Part shown: in pieces, positions 29,401 through 35,575 of the stretch | How the letters are laid out: each line of letters starts with the position of its first letter | Position numbering within the stretch: position 1 is the stretch's first letter | From: Azospirillum lipoferum 4B | GTDB taxonomy: Bacteria; Pseudomonadota; Alphaproteobacteria; Azospirillales; Azospirillaceae | DNA: 64,000 bases | Reading direction: 5' to 3' | Assembly (NCBI RefSeq): GCF_000283655.1 | Contig: NC_016588.1 | Location: 62,001-126,000 of the forward strand | Position numbers and translations under genes: made by a program | Notes under the pieces: generated by a model | What the model was told of the DNA's origin: nothing | The model's database searches: none | The model's input: only the letters and a program-made list of their open reading frames with translations

Positions 29401-32400
29401 CCGGTGACCTGCAGCGTGGTTCCGGCCGCCAGCGTCACCGCGCCGCCGCCCAGGTTGCCGTCGCCGGAGACGGCCAGCGTGCCGCCGGTGACGGAGGTGG
29501 TGCCGGAATAGCTGTTGGTTCCCGACAGGGTCAGCGTGCCCGACCCGCTCCGCGCCAGGTTGCCCGACCCGGCGATCACGTTGCCGATAGACTGGGTGTC
29601 CCCCGATCCGCCGGAGATGGTCAGCGTCTTGCCGCTGGCGATCGAGATGGTGTCGCCGGCGGCCGCCGCCGACAGGGCCAGCGTGTTGATCGAATCGGCG
29701 TCGAAGGTGATATTTTCCGAGATGGCGAGCGAGCCGAGCGACAGCTGGATGCCCCCGACGTTGAACGAGATGGTGGCGCCGCCGTTGGCGTTGGCGATGG
29801 CCACCGCCTCGCGCAGCGACAGGCCGGTGTCGTCGTTCAGTTCCGTGGTGTAGCTCGTCGTCCCCGCCGCCTCGTCCGTCGCCGTGGTGACGATCAGCGA
29901 GCTGGAGACGGTGACCGTCAGCGTCTGGTCGGTGGTCGCGCTGTTGGCGTCGGTCGCCCGCACCACCAGCGTGTAGGTTCCCGGCGTCAGGTTGGCGGCG
30001 TTGCCGGCGGTGACCGCCCCGCCGGCGCTGACCGAGAACAGGGTGAACGGGCTGCCCGAGGTGGTGCTGTTGACGCTGACCAGCGAATAGGAGATCGCGT
30101 CGCTTTCCGGATCGGTCGCGGTCAGCGTCTTCACCGCAGCGCTGGTCCCGTCGAAGGTGCTGACCGACGCGGTGTTCGTCGAGGTGAAGGTCGGCGCGCC
30201 GTTGACCGCGGTGACGGCGACGGTGCGGGTCGCCGCCGTGGCGGCGTTGCCGGCGCCGTCGGTCAGGTTGAAGGTGACCGTGCGGTTCGAGGTGCCGGGA
30301 TTGTTGGAGGTGTTGTTGTACCGGATGGCGGCGACGGTGTCCTGGATGTTCTGCGCCGTCGCCGAGGACAGGAAGGTGATGGTCCAGGTGGTGCCGTTGG
30401 TGACGCTGGAGGTGGTCACCGTGCCGATGTTGGTGGTGCCCGACCGCAGGTCGGTGCCGTTGATGTTGATGCCGGTGCTGGTGCCGGTCGGCAGCGACAG
30501 CGTGTCGGCCGCTTCGTTGTTGGCGGTGATCCGCACGGTCAGCACCGACCCGCCGGGGGTTCCCGCCTCCGTCAGCGTGGCGGTGGAAGCGAGCGCGGTC
30601 GCCGCGTCATTTTCGGTGTAGGCGAGCGCCGTCCCGTTGGAGATGGTCAGTACCGGCGCGGTGGTGTCGATGGTGATGCTGTTGGAGGATGCGGCACTGA
30701 CGTTGCCCGCCGCGTCCACGGAGTAGATCTTGTAGGTGCCGTCGGCCAGCCCGGTGGTGGCGATGCTGGTGTTGGTGTTGGCGGTGGCGACCGTGGCCTT
30801 CTTCGCCGTGGCGGCGGTGACCAGCGTCTCCAGCGAGGCCTGATCGGTGATGGTGGCGGAGGACAGCACGAGATAGACCGTGCCGGTCTCCGTGCTCTGC
30901 GCCGTGCTGACGCCCGCGCTGTTCTGGATCGTCGCCGTGGTCACCGACGCGGTGGGGGCGGCGGAATCGACCAGGACGTTCGTGGTGGACCCGATGCTGT
31001 TCAGCGTCGTGGTCAGGTCGTTGCCGCCGTTCTTCAGCGTGCCGCCGTTGGCATCCAGGCTGCTGACGGCGATGCCGTCGCTGTCGGTCAGGTTCCCTTC
31101 GACGGTGTAGCTGAACACCAGCGCCGTCGTGCCGGAGCCCGACTGGTAGGTGGCGTATTTGGTGGTGCCGCCGATGTCCAACGCCAGCCGCGGCGTACCG
31201 CCGGTGGTATCGACGGTGATGGCGGCCGATGTGTTGACCGTGAAGCTGAGGGTCTGCCCCTGGACATAGGTGGCGTTCGACGGCACCGAGACGGACGACA
31301 CGGTGGGACCGGCGGCAACGTTGAAGGCGCCGTCCTGGTTGATGGTGGGGTCGTCGGTGCTGGTTCCGTTGTCGGCGCCACGCAGGCCATTCGCCGCACC
31401 GGTCGAAACCGAGTCGGTGACGGTCTGGCCGGTGGTTTCGTTCAGCTTGTAGTAATGCAGCAGCCCGCTTTCCGAGCCGGTCAACTCGCTGTTGCGATTG
31501 TTGCTGATTTCGTTTGCTGTGCGGGCCGTGTTCCAGATGCGGATGTCGTCGACGACGCCGTTGAGGGAAAGACCTGCTTGGTCTGTTAGATCGGCGCCGA
31601 ATATCATGTTCAGGCCGGAATAATTCTGGAAATTCCCGCCGCCTGATGGGGTGAACACCTGAGTTCCCAGAGAAGAACCATTAACGATCATCTGAATATT
31701 TACGGATGTCGCATCGTTAACGGAAAAAACTGCGGCAATATGCGTCCATTGTCCGGTGCTTATTGTCGCCGCAACACCGGTAGAGCTACCACTAGGGGCT
31801 TCTGTTGAGGTTGTGCCAAGTAGTTTTCCATTAGCTTGATCGTAATACAAGGATAGTCCTCTGGACTCCGAAATTCCAAGGACGGAGTCAAGGGGGACAT
31901 CACTTGTAAACAGTGCAGTATATCCAGACCAGCTTGCCGGCTTAACCCAGAATTCAACCGTGAATGCAGTAAGGGCATTCAAGTCGTTGACTGCGTTGGT
32001 GAGCGTGAGCTTGTCGCCGCCATCGAAAGAATAAGCCCTGTTGGAGCCGGTATTCAGTTCGGTCGCGAAGAGCGATCGTGCGTCCGCTGTGAAGGGAGTG
32101 TCGGTTTCGATCGAACCGGTCTGCTCTTCCAGCGTCCAATCGCCGGTGACGTTCCGTCCACCGGTGACGTCGTTGGAGGCGGCGACATCGGCGCCGGTGG
32201 CGGAGGACAGGGCGTCGAGGAAGGTGGTGCTGCCGGGTTCCGCGACATCGCAGCCGTACAGCAGCAGGTCGCCGCCGGGGCTCAGCGCGCGTCCCCATTG
32301 TGCCAGAGAGTCGCGCAGGCCGTCGATGGCGGCGGCATCGACGCGGTCGGCCCCCAGCGTCACGAACCCGGAACCACCGTGCGACACGATGTGGATGGCG

Positions 32401-32879
32401 TCGTAGCCGCTGTGGGTCTGCGCCCATTGGGCGATCTGGGCGACGCCGCTGGAATTGCCGTCCAGCAGAACGACCTCCACCCCCGCCTTGGCCCCGTCGA
32501 TCAACGTCTGGTAATCGGCGACGTTCGATTCGATGAAGACGACTTCGCGTCTGCCATCGTTCTGCGCCGGGTCGGCGGCGCGGATTTCCACCGGGGGCGG
32601 AACCGGGGCGGCGGCCTGCGGCGCTTCGGAGGATGGCTGCCCGGCCGGATGGTCGAGGCCGGAGTCCGCCGGGTCGGCGGCATGGTCGGTGACGGGATCG
32701 GGGGGCGCCACCGTGGCCGGATCGGCGACGGCGGCCCCCGCGGCGTCGAACATGAATCGGGGTTCCAGCGCGAAGGCCATCGGGGCCTTGCCCGCCGTCC
32801 GCAGCACCTTGCCGTCCGCCCTGCCGCCTGCGGCACCGGTCTTCGCAGCACCCGTCTTCCGCCCGAACATCGATTTCAT
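17487..32879 (-). CDS. Giant DUF4347 repeat adhesin
   Basis: 5130 residues from ATG 32879; an ATG at 33041 with AAGGGAG upstream would add 54 residues of atypical composition. Near the N-terminus is LEPRFMFDA (38-46), a motif common at the start of exported DUF4347 proteins. DUF4347 spans about 110-240, with IHIVSHG (His167) and LLLYGC (Cys210), a layout like caspase-clan peptidases. A LamG-like domain follows (about 280-490), then Ig/cadherin-like modules. Dozens of autotransporter-type beta-strand repeats come next (GxLTKxGxGTLTLSGxNTYTG), then more Ig-like domains. A Ser/Gly/Gln-rich low-complexity tail precedes a final helix (ADLLAALASHILPD). No beta-barrel autotransporter domain and no RTX block is present, so export probably uses the channel and adaptor genes directly downstream. 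Predicted role: surface adhesion. Confidence 0.88.
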   Translation of the reverse strand: MKSMFGRKTGAAKTGAAGGRADGKVLRTAGKAPMAFALEPRFMFDAAGAAVADPATVAPPDPVTDHAADPADSGLDHPAGQPSSEAPQAAAPVPPPVEIRAADPAQNDGRREVVFIESNVADYQTLIDGAKAGVEVVLLDGNSSGVAQIAQWAQTHSGYDAIHIVSHGGSGFVTLGADRVDAAAIDGLRDSLAQWGRALSPGGDLLLYGCDVAEPGSTTFLDALSSATGADVAASNDVTGGRNVTGDWTLEEQTGSIETDTPFTADARSLFATELNTGSNRAYSFDGGDKLTLTNAVNDLNALTAFTVEFWVKPASWSGYTALFTSDVPLDSVLGISESRGLSLYYDQANGKLLGTTSTEAPSGSSTGVAATISTGQWTHIAAVFSVNDATSVNIQMIVNGSSLGTQVFTPSGGGNFQNYSGLNMIFGADLTDQAGLSLNGVVDDIRIWNTARTANEISNNRNSELTGSESGLLHYYKLNETTGQTVTDSVSTGAANGLRGADNGTSTDDPTINQDGAFNVAAGPTVSSVSVPSNATYVQGQTLSFTVNTSAAITVDTTGGTPRLALDIGGTTKYATYQSGSGTTALVFSYTVEGNLTDSDGIAVSSLDANGGTLKNGGNDLTTTLNSIGSTTNVLVDSAAPTASVTTATIQNSAGVSTAQSTETGTVYLVLSSATITDQASLETLVTAATAKKATVATANTNTSIATTGLADGTYKIYSVDAAGNVSAASSNSITIDTTAPVLTISNGTALAYTENDAATALASTATLTEAGTPGGSVLTVRITANNEAADTLSLPTGTSTGININGTDLRSGTTNIGTVTTSSVTNGTTWTITFLSSATAQNIQDTVAAIRYNNTSNNPGTSNRTVTFNLTDGAGNAATAATRTVAVTAVNGAPTFTSTNTASVSTFDGTSAAVKTLTATDPESDAISYSLVSVNSTTSGSPFTLFSVSAGGAVTAGNAANLTPGTYTLVVRATDANSATTDQTLTVTVSSSLIVTTATDEAAGTTSYTTELNDDTGLSLREAVAIANANGGATISFNVGGIQLSLGSLAISENITFDADSINTLALSAAAAGDTISIASGKTLTISGGSGDTQSIGNVIAGSGNLARSGSGTLTLSGTNSYSGTTSVTGGTLAVSGDGNLGGGAVTLAAGTTLQVTGATTIDNAVALSGAATVRTDAAVTMSGAFSGGAQALTKSGTGTLTLSNTGNEAGLTGGVTVSDGTLAVADDDALVGGTVTLAAGTTLQVTGATTIDNAVALSGAATVQTDAAVSMSGAFSGGAQALTKSGTGTLTLSNTGNEAGLTGGVTVSAGSLAVADDDALVAGTVTLAAGTTLQVTGATTIDNAVALSGAATVRTDAAVTMSGAFSGGAQALTKSGTGTLTLSNTGNEAGLTGGVTVSAGTLAVADDNALVAGTVTLAAGTTLQVTGATTIDNAVALSGAATVQTDAAVTMSGAFSGGAQALTKSGTGTLTLSNTGNEAGLTGGLTVSAGTLAVADDNALVGGTVTLATGTTLAVTDATTIDNAVALSGNATISNSAAVTMSGAFSGGAQALTKSGAGTLTLSNTGNEAGLTGGLTVSEGTLSIGNDDHLMGGTLTLDGGTLVLANVNGTIDNAIALGASGGTINVASSGATLSGIISGSGSLTKTGGQMLTLGGNNTYTGATNINANIVYITHANALGTTAGATTVASGATLRIDSGLTVAENLTISGNGVSISGSDVGAVKVNGGGTGSATLSGTVTLAADAGIGSYTAGDTLTISGAISGGFNLTKVGAGTVALSGANSYTGTTTVGAGTLSIAGSGNISSAGITLSGGGTLEVTGSNVTLANGLTVSTGGGTVSTADALTLSGTIAAGTNTLTKSGSGTLTLTGTNNSTAWAATVNGGTLAVGAAANLGTGTVTLNGGTLASTGTLTLANAVALGSSHGTVSVDTGNALTLSGVISGSGGLTKSGAGTLTLSATGTYTGTTSLSAGSLIVTGTLNGSSAGAVTVGSGGTLAGTGTVNGGLTVQSGGTLSPGIAGTNNGVGTLTVNGGLTIQSGGTLAVDLVSTSSHDQVAVTGAVDVSSATLTAGGSYTPAKTASGDSFAIISNDGSDAVTGTFTGLASGATLSLNSGTITISYAAGSNSNDVVLTGPVNQAPALAGTFTTAGTVDDNATTTPFANVTVTDADDNTGTFTVLIAYTAANGTLSSAGGGLTGTAGNYTLTATTPGGLQTLLQALVFTPTNNQVVPGSTVQTTFSLTAGDGISSSSANSSTVVTATSINDAPTDIALSNSSVTIFDGTNAVVGTLSKTDADTGQTFTYTLVSGTGDTDNALFNISGTSLQANNASTLTAGQSYSVRIQVSDGTATYEEVFSISVTNDLTVDVTAIDSSAPAGTYTADKGDGGGLDLKEAIALANAVSGNITIRFATTLGGTITLPATLTVRDGVTLAMDSDTDSRSITIAANGFTLGNSFGVSVGEGDTLTIDSTLADNGTDSAALTKSGTGTLVLGGTNNTASGNTGINTITVSAGTLSVAGDANLGTGTVTMGGGTLTVTGATTIDNAIALSSSSTIDNANAVTLSGDVTGTGGLTKSSAGKLTLSGANNTWSGGTTIRSGEVELGASGTIGSGTITLNGGTLSTTAASQTLTNAIALTGTGTVKTANALTLSGVVSGTGALTKDGSGTVTLSGTNTHSGSVTVSAGTLTASGGSAIGNGSAVTVSTGATLALDASETIGSLAGSGSVTLGSYILTAGDGTNTTFSGVLSGTGGLTKAGSGTLTLSGANTYSGATTVSAGTLALQGGASIADSSAVTVSSGATLWFDDSVSETIGSLSGSGTVSLNNGTLTMGGDNTSTEFSGVIEQNQTGNIVKTGSGTMTLSGANTYTGTTAVRGGTLSVTDATNISTGALTIDNGTLAITGTGVSLANLITVGTFGATVTASNTATLTGVISGSGALTKGGAGTLTLSGTNTRSGATTVSAGTLTLNGGSAIADTGAMTVDSGATLALGAAETIGSLTGAGSVTLDSYTLTAGGDNTSTSFSGVLSGTGGLTKSGTGTLTLSGANSYTGATTVSAGTLTVSGGSAISDSSAVSVGTGATLALSAAETIGSLAGAGSVTLGANTLTAGADNTSTSFSGVLSGTGGLTKSGTGTLTLSGANTYTGTTTVSAGTLTVSGGSAISDSSAVSVGTGATLALSAAETIGSLTGAGNVTLGANTLTAGADNTSTSFSGVLSGTGGLTKSGSGTLTLSGANTYTGSTTVSAGTLTVSGGSAIADSSAVTVDSGATLTLSAAETIGSLAGAGSVTLGANTLTTGADNSTTSFSGVLSGTGGLTKSGTGTLTLSGANSYTGATTVSAGTLTVSGGSAIADSSAVTVDSGATLTLSAAETIGSLAGAGSVTLGANTLTAGGDNSSTTFSGVLSGTGNLAKTGTGTLTLSGTNSYTGTTGVTAGTLSVTGGSNLGSGSVTLNGATLAITGTGATVSNAITAGSNGATINTTNSATLSGVLSGTGGLTKSGTGTLTLSGANSYTGATTVSAGTLTVSGGSAIADDNAVSVSSGATLALSAAETIGSLSGAGNVTLGANTLTVSPSSGSTSFSGVLSGTGGLTKSGAGSLTLSGANTYTGATTVSGGTLTASGGSAISDSSAVTVASGATLSVPDTETVGSIAGAGAIVLGGTLTAGGNNTSTEFSGVISGSGGVTLIKQGSGTLTLSGTNTHNGGTSIFAGTIIAASTGGLGASGVDLAAGTTLSFAVTGSFGNYIQLSGAATIDVGSGYTATLSNTIDGSFDLTKSGTGTLTLSGSSTYSGSTTVSAGTVLVTGALGDTSGVSVASGATLGGTGSIFASGSSNTLTVASGATLAPGVAGTNNGIGSLTVNGNLSMSGTLAVEIAGTAAGSYDQVIVSGTVTLASGSSAVTVARVNSFAAVNAATYKVIDQTGSGAVSSTLSGLAQGDTLSTNGDLYTVDYVGGTGNDLVVTSLVNPTVSSVTTTTADGTYKAGSTVTVTVTFNRAVTVTGTPTLALNIGRNATYTGGSGTTTLTFTYTVQDGDNSADLDYASTGALTLNGGSIADSSTSLDAILTLAAPGAANSLGANKAIVIDTAAPTVSSVSAVNGTYRAGETIDVTVTFSEAVTVTGTPTFGITLDNGTVVQATYLSGSGGTALTFRYTVGTNLTDADGIGIGGSISGGSIADLIGNSAIRTLNSVAGMGAVRVDSVHPTVTNVTASTENGTYTTGETISIQVTFSEAVTVNGTPTLALNTGRTATYSSGAGTNTLTFTYTVQAGDTAADLDAIGTTALAGSITDIAGNAGVLTLTMPGDVRSLGLNKNIAIDTTAPTIRSIVAPIDGTYGVGRTLSFYIQTSEVVIVNGVPTITLDVGGQTRQAVYNATASSGTVLRFDYVVQAGDADADGIAVTGLNYNGGSITDRARIPLPATLTGMPGLQNVLVDTVAPATPSVPVLASGQDTGVSATDGLTNISRPTVGGTAEPGSTVTVLIDGVAAGTTIAGSDGNWSFTPTTPLANGTHAVTSRATDPAGNDSGTSAALTLTVDATPPVLSTPAIAGGIDNSANVTPVNRPTLTGTADPNSTVTVIIDGVTVGTATAGSDGSWSFAVTTPLTDGAHSVVTTATDSAGNIGRSGTLSLTVDTQAPTVSAGGTAPTLSAGGTATLGSAVSLSDASSLNRVTVTLTDARSGDELVIGALPAGITATRDGNSIVLTGTASAADYQAAVQAIGLRSTASDPSFAGTATSRSISIQGRDLAGNSSTAATVTVAVARASTTTTAPTTPATTTPATTTPVTVSGNGPSLSGSSTTGSSSNGPSSSSSSNSPLGGTGGTGSGPTLPGGGASGTSGGTPGSSSSTDAGRSVTLNNIGGGSSSTDAGRSVTLNNIGGGSSSTDAGRSVTLNSIGGGSSSSGSNSGSGSGLGGSGLGGGLGGGLGGGLGGSLGGGGLAGGGLGGNGLGSNGLGSGLGTGGTPGGTGTGTGTGTNTGGQGTPGQSTPGQTGTQGNGLNNGQGQGQGQGLGQERGNGLGTGQGRGSTTGQPGTQGPQGQQGQGQQGQGQGQPQGQPQNQPQNQNQPQNQDAPQDGGGTPADGAGQPADRGADDRAEIMPASPGFARQVARAHGGPAGAADLLAALASHILPDSRAA
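18193..18354 (-). repeat. Three 54-bp tandem repeats in the adhesin tail
   Basis: Units start at 18193, 18247 and 18301, each 54 bp and nearly identical. They encode 18-residue units containing SSSTDAGRSVTLNNIGGG. They sit in the Ser/Gly-rich stalk just before the Gly-rich and Gln/Asn-rich tail. Confidence 0.9.
22040..23980 (-). repeat. ~282-bp tandem repeats in the adhesin beta-strand region
   Basis: Equivalent points recur at about 22321, 22582 (diverged), 22865, 23146, 23428 and 23710, so the period is 281-282 bp (94 residues). Each unit contains FSGVLSGTGGLTKSGTGTLT, then SYTGATTVSAGTLTVSGG, then AAETIGSLAGAGSVTLGA. The near identity at DNA level points to recent unequal crossing-over. 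Confidence 0.88.
28141..29460 (-). repeat. 270-bp tandem repeats in the adhesin
   Basis: Five units start at 28141, 28411, 28681, 28951 and 29221, exactly 270 bp apart and nearly identical. Each encodes 90 residues including GGAQALTKSGTGTLTLSNTG, NEAGLTGGVTVSAGTLAVAD and TGATTIDNAVALSG. This is a different repeat family from the 282-bp units, although both contain the TLTLS beta-strand motif. Confidence 0.92.
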
Positions 32880-33845
32880 CCCCGCACCCGTAGGAAACCC
32901 GAGAATTAGCACTTTACGATCAATTGTAGATTGATATTGGAAAGCGACGTCAGGCACAACATGCATGCATGCGTCGAAATGTGACTTTTTCACGGGGGCG
33001 CCGTCTGGCGCGGCAGCCGGAAAGGGAAATCTCCGCAACATTTTCTCCCTTATCCCCGTAAGAGAAGCGGGTGGGACAGTGCGCGCTCATCTCATCCGGT
33101 CGAGGACGGGTGCCGTAATGCCGCGGGCGGTGCCGGGACTGGCTGTGTATTGCAATGCAAAATCATTAATAACGGCTTTTCATATACGCGTTAAATTGTG
33201 ACATTTTCCGAAACAGATGGATCTTCCCCTGCCAAGCCGATAACTTTGCAACCAATGAGTATCGGGCAGCGGCATGGGTTTCGGTCCGAAGGCGTGTGCG
33301 GCGCGGCATTGACCGCCGCGGCCTAGGTCAACGAGGCGAGGGTAAGAGGAAGAGTATCGGTAGCAAGTTTATATATCGATGAGCAACGATCTTCCTCGCC
33401 ATCTCCGCGAAAGCAGGATCCAATGCGAGCCTCCACGAGCCACATGAATCTTTTGCGGAACAGTGGGTATGCCGCCGCAGACGCGGCTCACGCTGGATTC
33501 CCGTTTTCGCAGGAATGACGATGATGGCTGTTTACTTTCACTATATTACCGACCCGCCGCATATGTGCATGCGCGATGCGTCTTCGTGAGGATGACGGAA
33601 TGGCGGGGGTGATGGTGGACAGTTCCGCCCGTTTCGACAAAACCCAACAAGTTGTGTCGAAATGCGACTTATAATCTGATGAGATAACAATAGAGCACAG
33701 GATCTCTTGTTGGGAGAGACTCATAGATTGCATTGACTTCTAAGGGAATTGATATTATCGAGGACTCGGACGGCGGGTATTTCATCGCATATTTTCTCCC
33801 ATCCATTGCCGTTCCTGCAAATAATCAACCTTAAGGAGAGACGCC
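32880..33845. other. Divergent intergenic control region, AT-richer than its surroundings
   Basis: 966 bases separate the adhesin start (minus) from the tail-collar gene (plus). The region is visibly AT-richer than the genes on either side, for example AATCATTAATAACGGCTTTT near 33160, and has an odd-centred palindrome TTGCAATGCAA (33150-33160). An open frame to 33041 would extend the adhesin; otherwise no gene is evident. A REP-like inverted element occupies 33399-33528. Both flanking genes are expected to have promoters here, but I cannot assign boxes confidently. Confidence 0.6.
33399..33528. repeat. Degenerate REP-like inverted repeat
   Basis: One arm reads CTCCGCGAAAGCAGGATCCA (33402-33421). 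The opposite arm (33493-33520) reads TGGATTCCCGTTTTCGCAGG followed by AATGACG. The arms match the widespread proteobacterial palindrome of the type TTCCCGCGAAAGCGGGAATCC, in opposite orientation and with mismatches. A further fragment (GAGGATGACGGAATGGCGGG, 33589-33608) resembles the flank of the same elements. It may form a hairpin or be a relic of an interspersed repeat. Confidence 0.45.
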
Positions 33846-34544
33846 GTGGATCCGATGCTTGGCATGATATTCATGGTTCCCTGGAGCTGGGCGCCGTACA
33901 ACTACCAGCTCTGCCAGGGCCAGGTCGTCAACCTCCAGCAGTATGAGGCACTCTTTTCGCTGACGGGCACGGTGTTCGGCGGCAACGGCACCACCACCTT
34001 CGCTCTGCCCAATCTAGCGACGCGCGCACCGGTCGGCACCGGGCTCCTGAACGGCACTTCTTATACACTCGGGGCATTTGGCGGAACCCCGACCACCACA
34101 CTCCTTGTGAACAACCTCCCGCTCCACAACCATTCGGCAAGCTTTGCCCCTGTTTCCGGCCCGCAGGTCGTCAGCATCCCGGCGACCAGCGGCAATCTGG
34201 GCGTCGGCGTGACGATCAACGCCACCGCCAACGCCGGCACCAAGGCGACCCCCCAGACGGGCTTCAACCAGTTGGGCCAGGTGTCGACCGGGACCGGCGC
34301 CCCCTCGCCGAGCGCCCTGCTCTATGCCGCTCCCGCCGGCACGCAGGTCCCGCTGGCCGGCGTCAGCGCCTCGCTCACCGGCACTGCCGGCAGCGGTGCC
34401 GCCACCGTGACGATCAACGCCGTCACCGGCGGCACCGTGACGACCGGGATGACCGGCTCCAACACACCGTTCACCAACATGCCGCCCTATCTGGCGATGA
34501 GCTTCGTCATCGCCATGAACGGCCTGTATCCGGACCGGCCGTGA
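33846..34544 (+). CDS. Phage tail collar domain protein (MdpB-like)
   Basis: 232 residues from GTG 33846, with AAGGAGAG at 33833-33840. The N-terminus (IFMVPWSWAPYNYQLCQGQ, then FGGNGTTTFALPNLATRAPVG) is the tail-collar domain found in phage fibres and in bacterial microcystin-dependent-protein homologues. The rest is Ala/Thr/Gly-rich and ends in the typical NMPPYLAMSFVIAMNGLYP. No other phage structural gene is nearby, so this is a host-adapted member and possibly an exported surface protein. It overlaps the next gene by four bases (GTGA). It is the first gene of a plus-strand series. Confidence 0.85.
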   Translation: MDPMLGMIFMVPWSWAPYNYQLCQGQVVNLQQYEALFSLTGTVFGGNGTTTFALPNLATRAPVGTGLLNGTSYTLGAFGGTPTTTLLVNNLPLHNHSASFAPVSGPQVVSIPATSGNLGVGVTINATANAGTKATPQTGFNQLGQVSTGTGAPSPSALLYAAPAGTQVPLAGVSASLTGTAGSGAATVTINAVTGGTVTTGMTGSNTPFTNMPPYLAMSFVIAMNGLYPDRP

Positions 34545-34867
34545 CCGAGCTGCGCGCCCTGTCCTCCGCCCTCTTCGGCCCCCACCTGAACACCGTCTTC
34601 ACGATGGTATCGGAAGAGGGGCTGGAGATCGCCGCCACCCTGGTCGCCTGCAACGAACACCCGCGCAACACCATGCGCGGGACCTTGCGGACGGCCTTCG
34701 ACCTGCTGCTGGAATGCCCCGCGGAAGAGGTGCCGCACTTCAACGGCGCCTCCTTCACGATCAGCCATCCGGCAGTCGGAAGTTTCGGCCCGGTCTATGT
34801 GGAACGGATCAATCCGGCCACCCCCGCCGGGGCTGACAAGGCGGTGTTCCAGATCATCTTCAACTGA
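34541..34867 (+). CDS. DUF6916-like small protein
   Basis: 108 residues, GTG start overlapping the collar gene stop (GTGA). The sequence alternates short strands (TVFTMVSEEGLEIAATLVAC, SFGPVYVERI, AVFQIIF). It matches my recollection of the DUF6916 family, which is usually encoded right after tail-collar proteins. The translational overlap suggests that the two products work together, perhaps as a chaperone or partner. A GC hairpin follows the stop codon. Confidence 0.65.
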   Translation: MTELRALSSALFGPHLNTVFTMVSEEGLEIAATLVACNEHPRNTMRGTLRTAFDLLLECPAEEVPHFNGASFTISHPAVGSFGPVYVERINPATPAGADKAVFQIIFN

Positions 34868-34876
34868 CGCCGCGGC

Positions 34877-34908
34877 CCGCCGCCGCTCCGGAACCGGGGC
34901 GGCGGCGG
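34877..34908 (+). terminator. GC-rich hairpin after the DUF6916-like gene
   Basis: A perfect 10-bp stem CCGCCGCCGC (34877-34886) pairs with GCGGCGGCGG (34899-34908) around a 12-base loop, nine bases after the stop codon. There is no T-run, so it may attenuate rather than fully terminate transcription into the acetyltransferase gene. Confidence 0.45.
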
Positions 34909-34944
34909 ACCGTCCGGCGTTCCGAACCAGGGATTTGCCGACGC

Positions 34945-35547
34945 ATGGCCGGTTTCGCCGGATCCTTTGCCCTGCCGGGCAACCTGTCGCTGCGCTTCGC
35001 CGCCCCCTCCGACGAGACCTTCCTCTTGGAGCTGTTCATCGAGGCCCGCCCCTGGCTGTCCTGGGCGGAGGGCGACCGGGACTTCCTGCGCTCCCTGTAC
35101 GAACAGCAATACAAGGCGATGCGCGCCGGGCAGGAGGCGATCTATCCCGAGCATGTCGACCTCGTCATCGAAAAATCCTCCGACCGGGTGGGGCGGCTGG
35201 TGATCGACCTCGGCCGTGCCGACTGGCGGGTGTCTGAACTCCAGATCCTGGCCAAGGCGCGGGGCAAGGGCATCGGCTCCGACGTGCTGCGCGGCATCCA
35301 GGCGGCGGCGGCCAGCATGCTGGTGCCGATCACGCTGTCCACCCCGATCGCCGGCTCGCACGGGCGGCAGGTCTACGAACGGCTGGGCTTCCGCGTCACC
35401 GCCGTCGATCCTCCGCATTTCCACATGGCCTGGGCCCCGGTGGGCCACCCGCTGCACGCGGCACTCAGCGCGATCCCGGTGACCGCGGATCCGCTTGCCG
35501 GCTTCGCTCCTCCCGGCATGCCGGCCTCCCCGGGCGCCCCGGCCTGA
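34945..35547 (+). CDS. GNAT-family N-acetyltransferase
   Basis: 200 residues, ATG 34945. The acetyl-CoA motif is clear: ELQILAKARGKGIGSDVLRG (R-G-K-G-I-G at about 111-116), followed by the beta-bulge region and YERLGFRVT near 150. The N-terminus (LSLRFAAPSDETFLLELF) starts the fold in the usual way. The Pro/Ala-rich C-terminal tail is probably disordered. GNAT genes of this type frequently accompany tail-collar protein genes, perhaps modifying them or a linked peptide; the substrate is unknown. Confidence 0.82.
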   Translation: MAGFAGSFALPGNLSLRFAAPSDETFLLELFIEARPWLSWAEGDRDFLRSLYEQQYKAMRAGQEAIYPEHVDLVIEKSSDRVGRLVIDLGRADWRVSELQILAKARGKGIGSDVLRGIQAAAASMLVPITLSTPIAGSHGRQVYERLGFRVTAVDPPHFHMAWAPVGHPLHAALSAIPVTADPLAGFAPPGMPASPGAPA

Positions 35548-35575
35548 CCGCCGGCCCGCTCGCCCGCTTGCAGCC

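Noticed and set aside
22040-29460. Regular repeats considered as a CRISPR array
   Set aside because: Units are 270-282 bp, in frame and protein-coding, with no short repeat-spacer pattern and no cas genes.
24855-31589. Very long open frame (over 2200 residues) opposite the adhesin gene
   Set aside because: It mirrors the repetitive GC-rich codons of the adhesin on the other strand, has no RBS and encodes low-complexity Gly/Arg/Ala sequence.
32880-33041. Extended adhesin N-terminus from ATG 33041
   Set aside because: The AAGGGAG is very close to the ATG and the extra 54 residues have atypical composition. The 32879 start puts LEPRFMFDA at the usual distance, but the longer form cannot be excluded.
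33733-33758. TTGACT and TATTAT as a promoter for the collar gene
   Set aside because: The spacing is only 14 bases, too short for a usual sigma-70 promoter.
33846-34867. Prophage remnant
   Set aside because: Only a tail-collar protein and its partner resemble phage genes; there is no capsid, portal, integrase, lysis or terminase gene.
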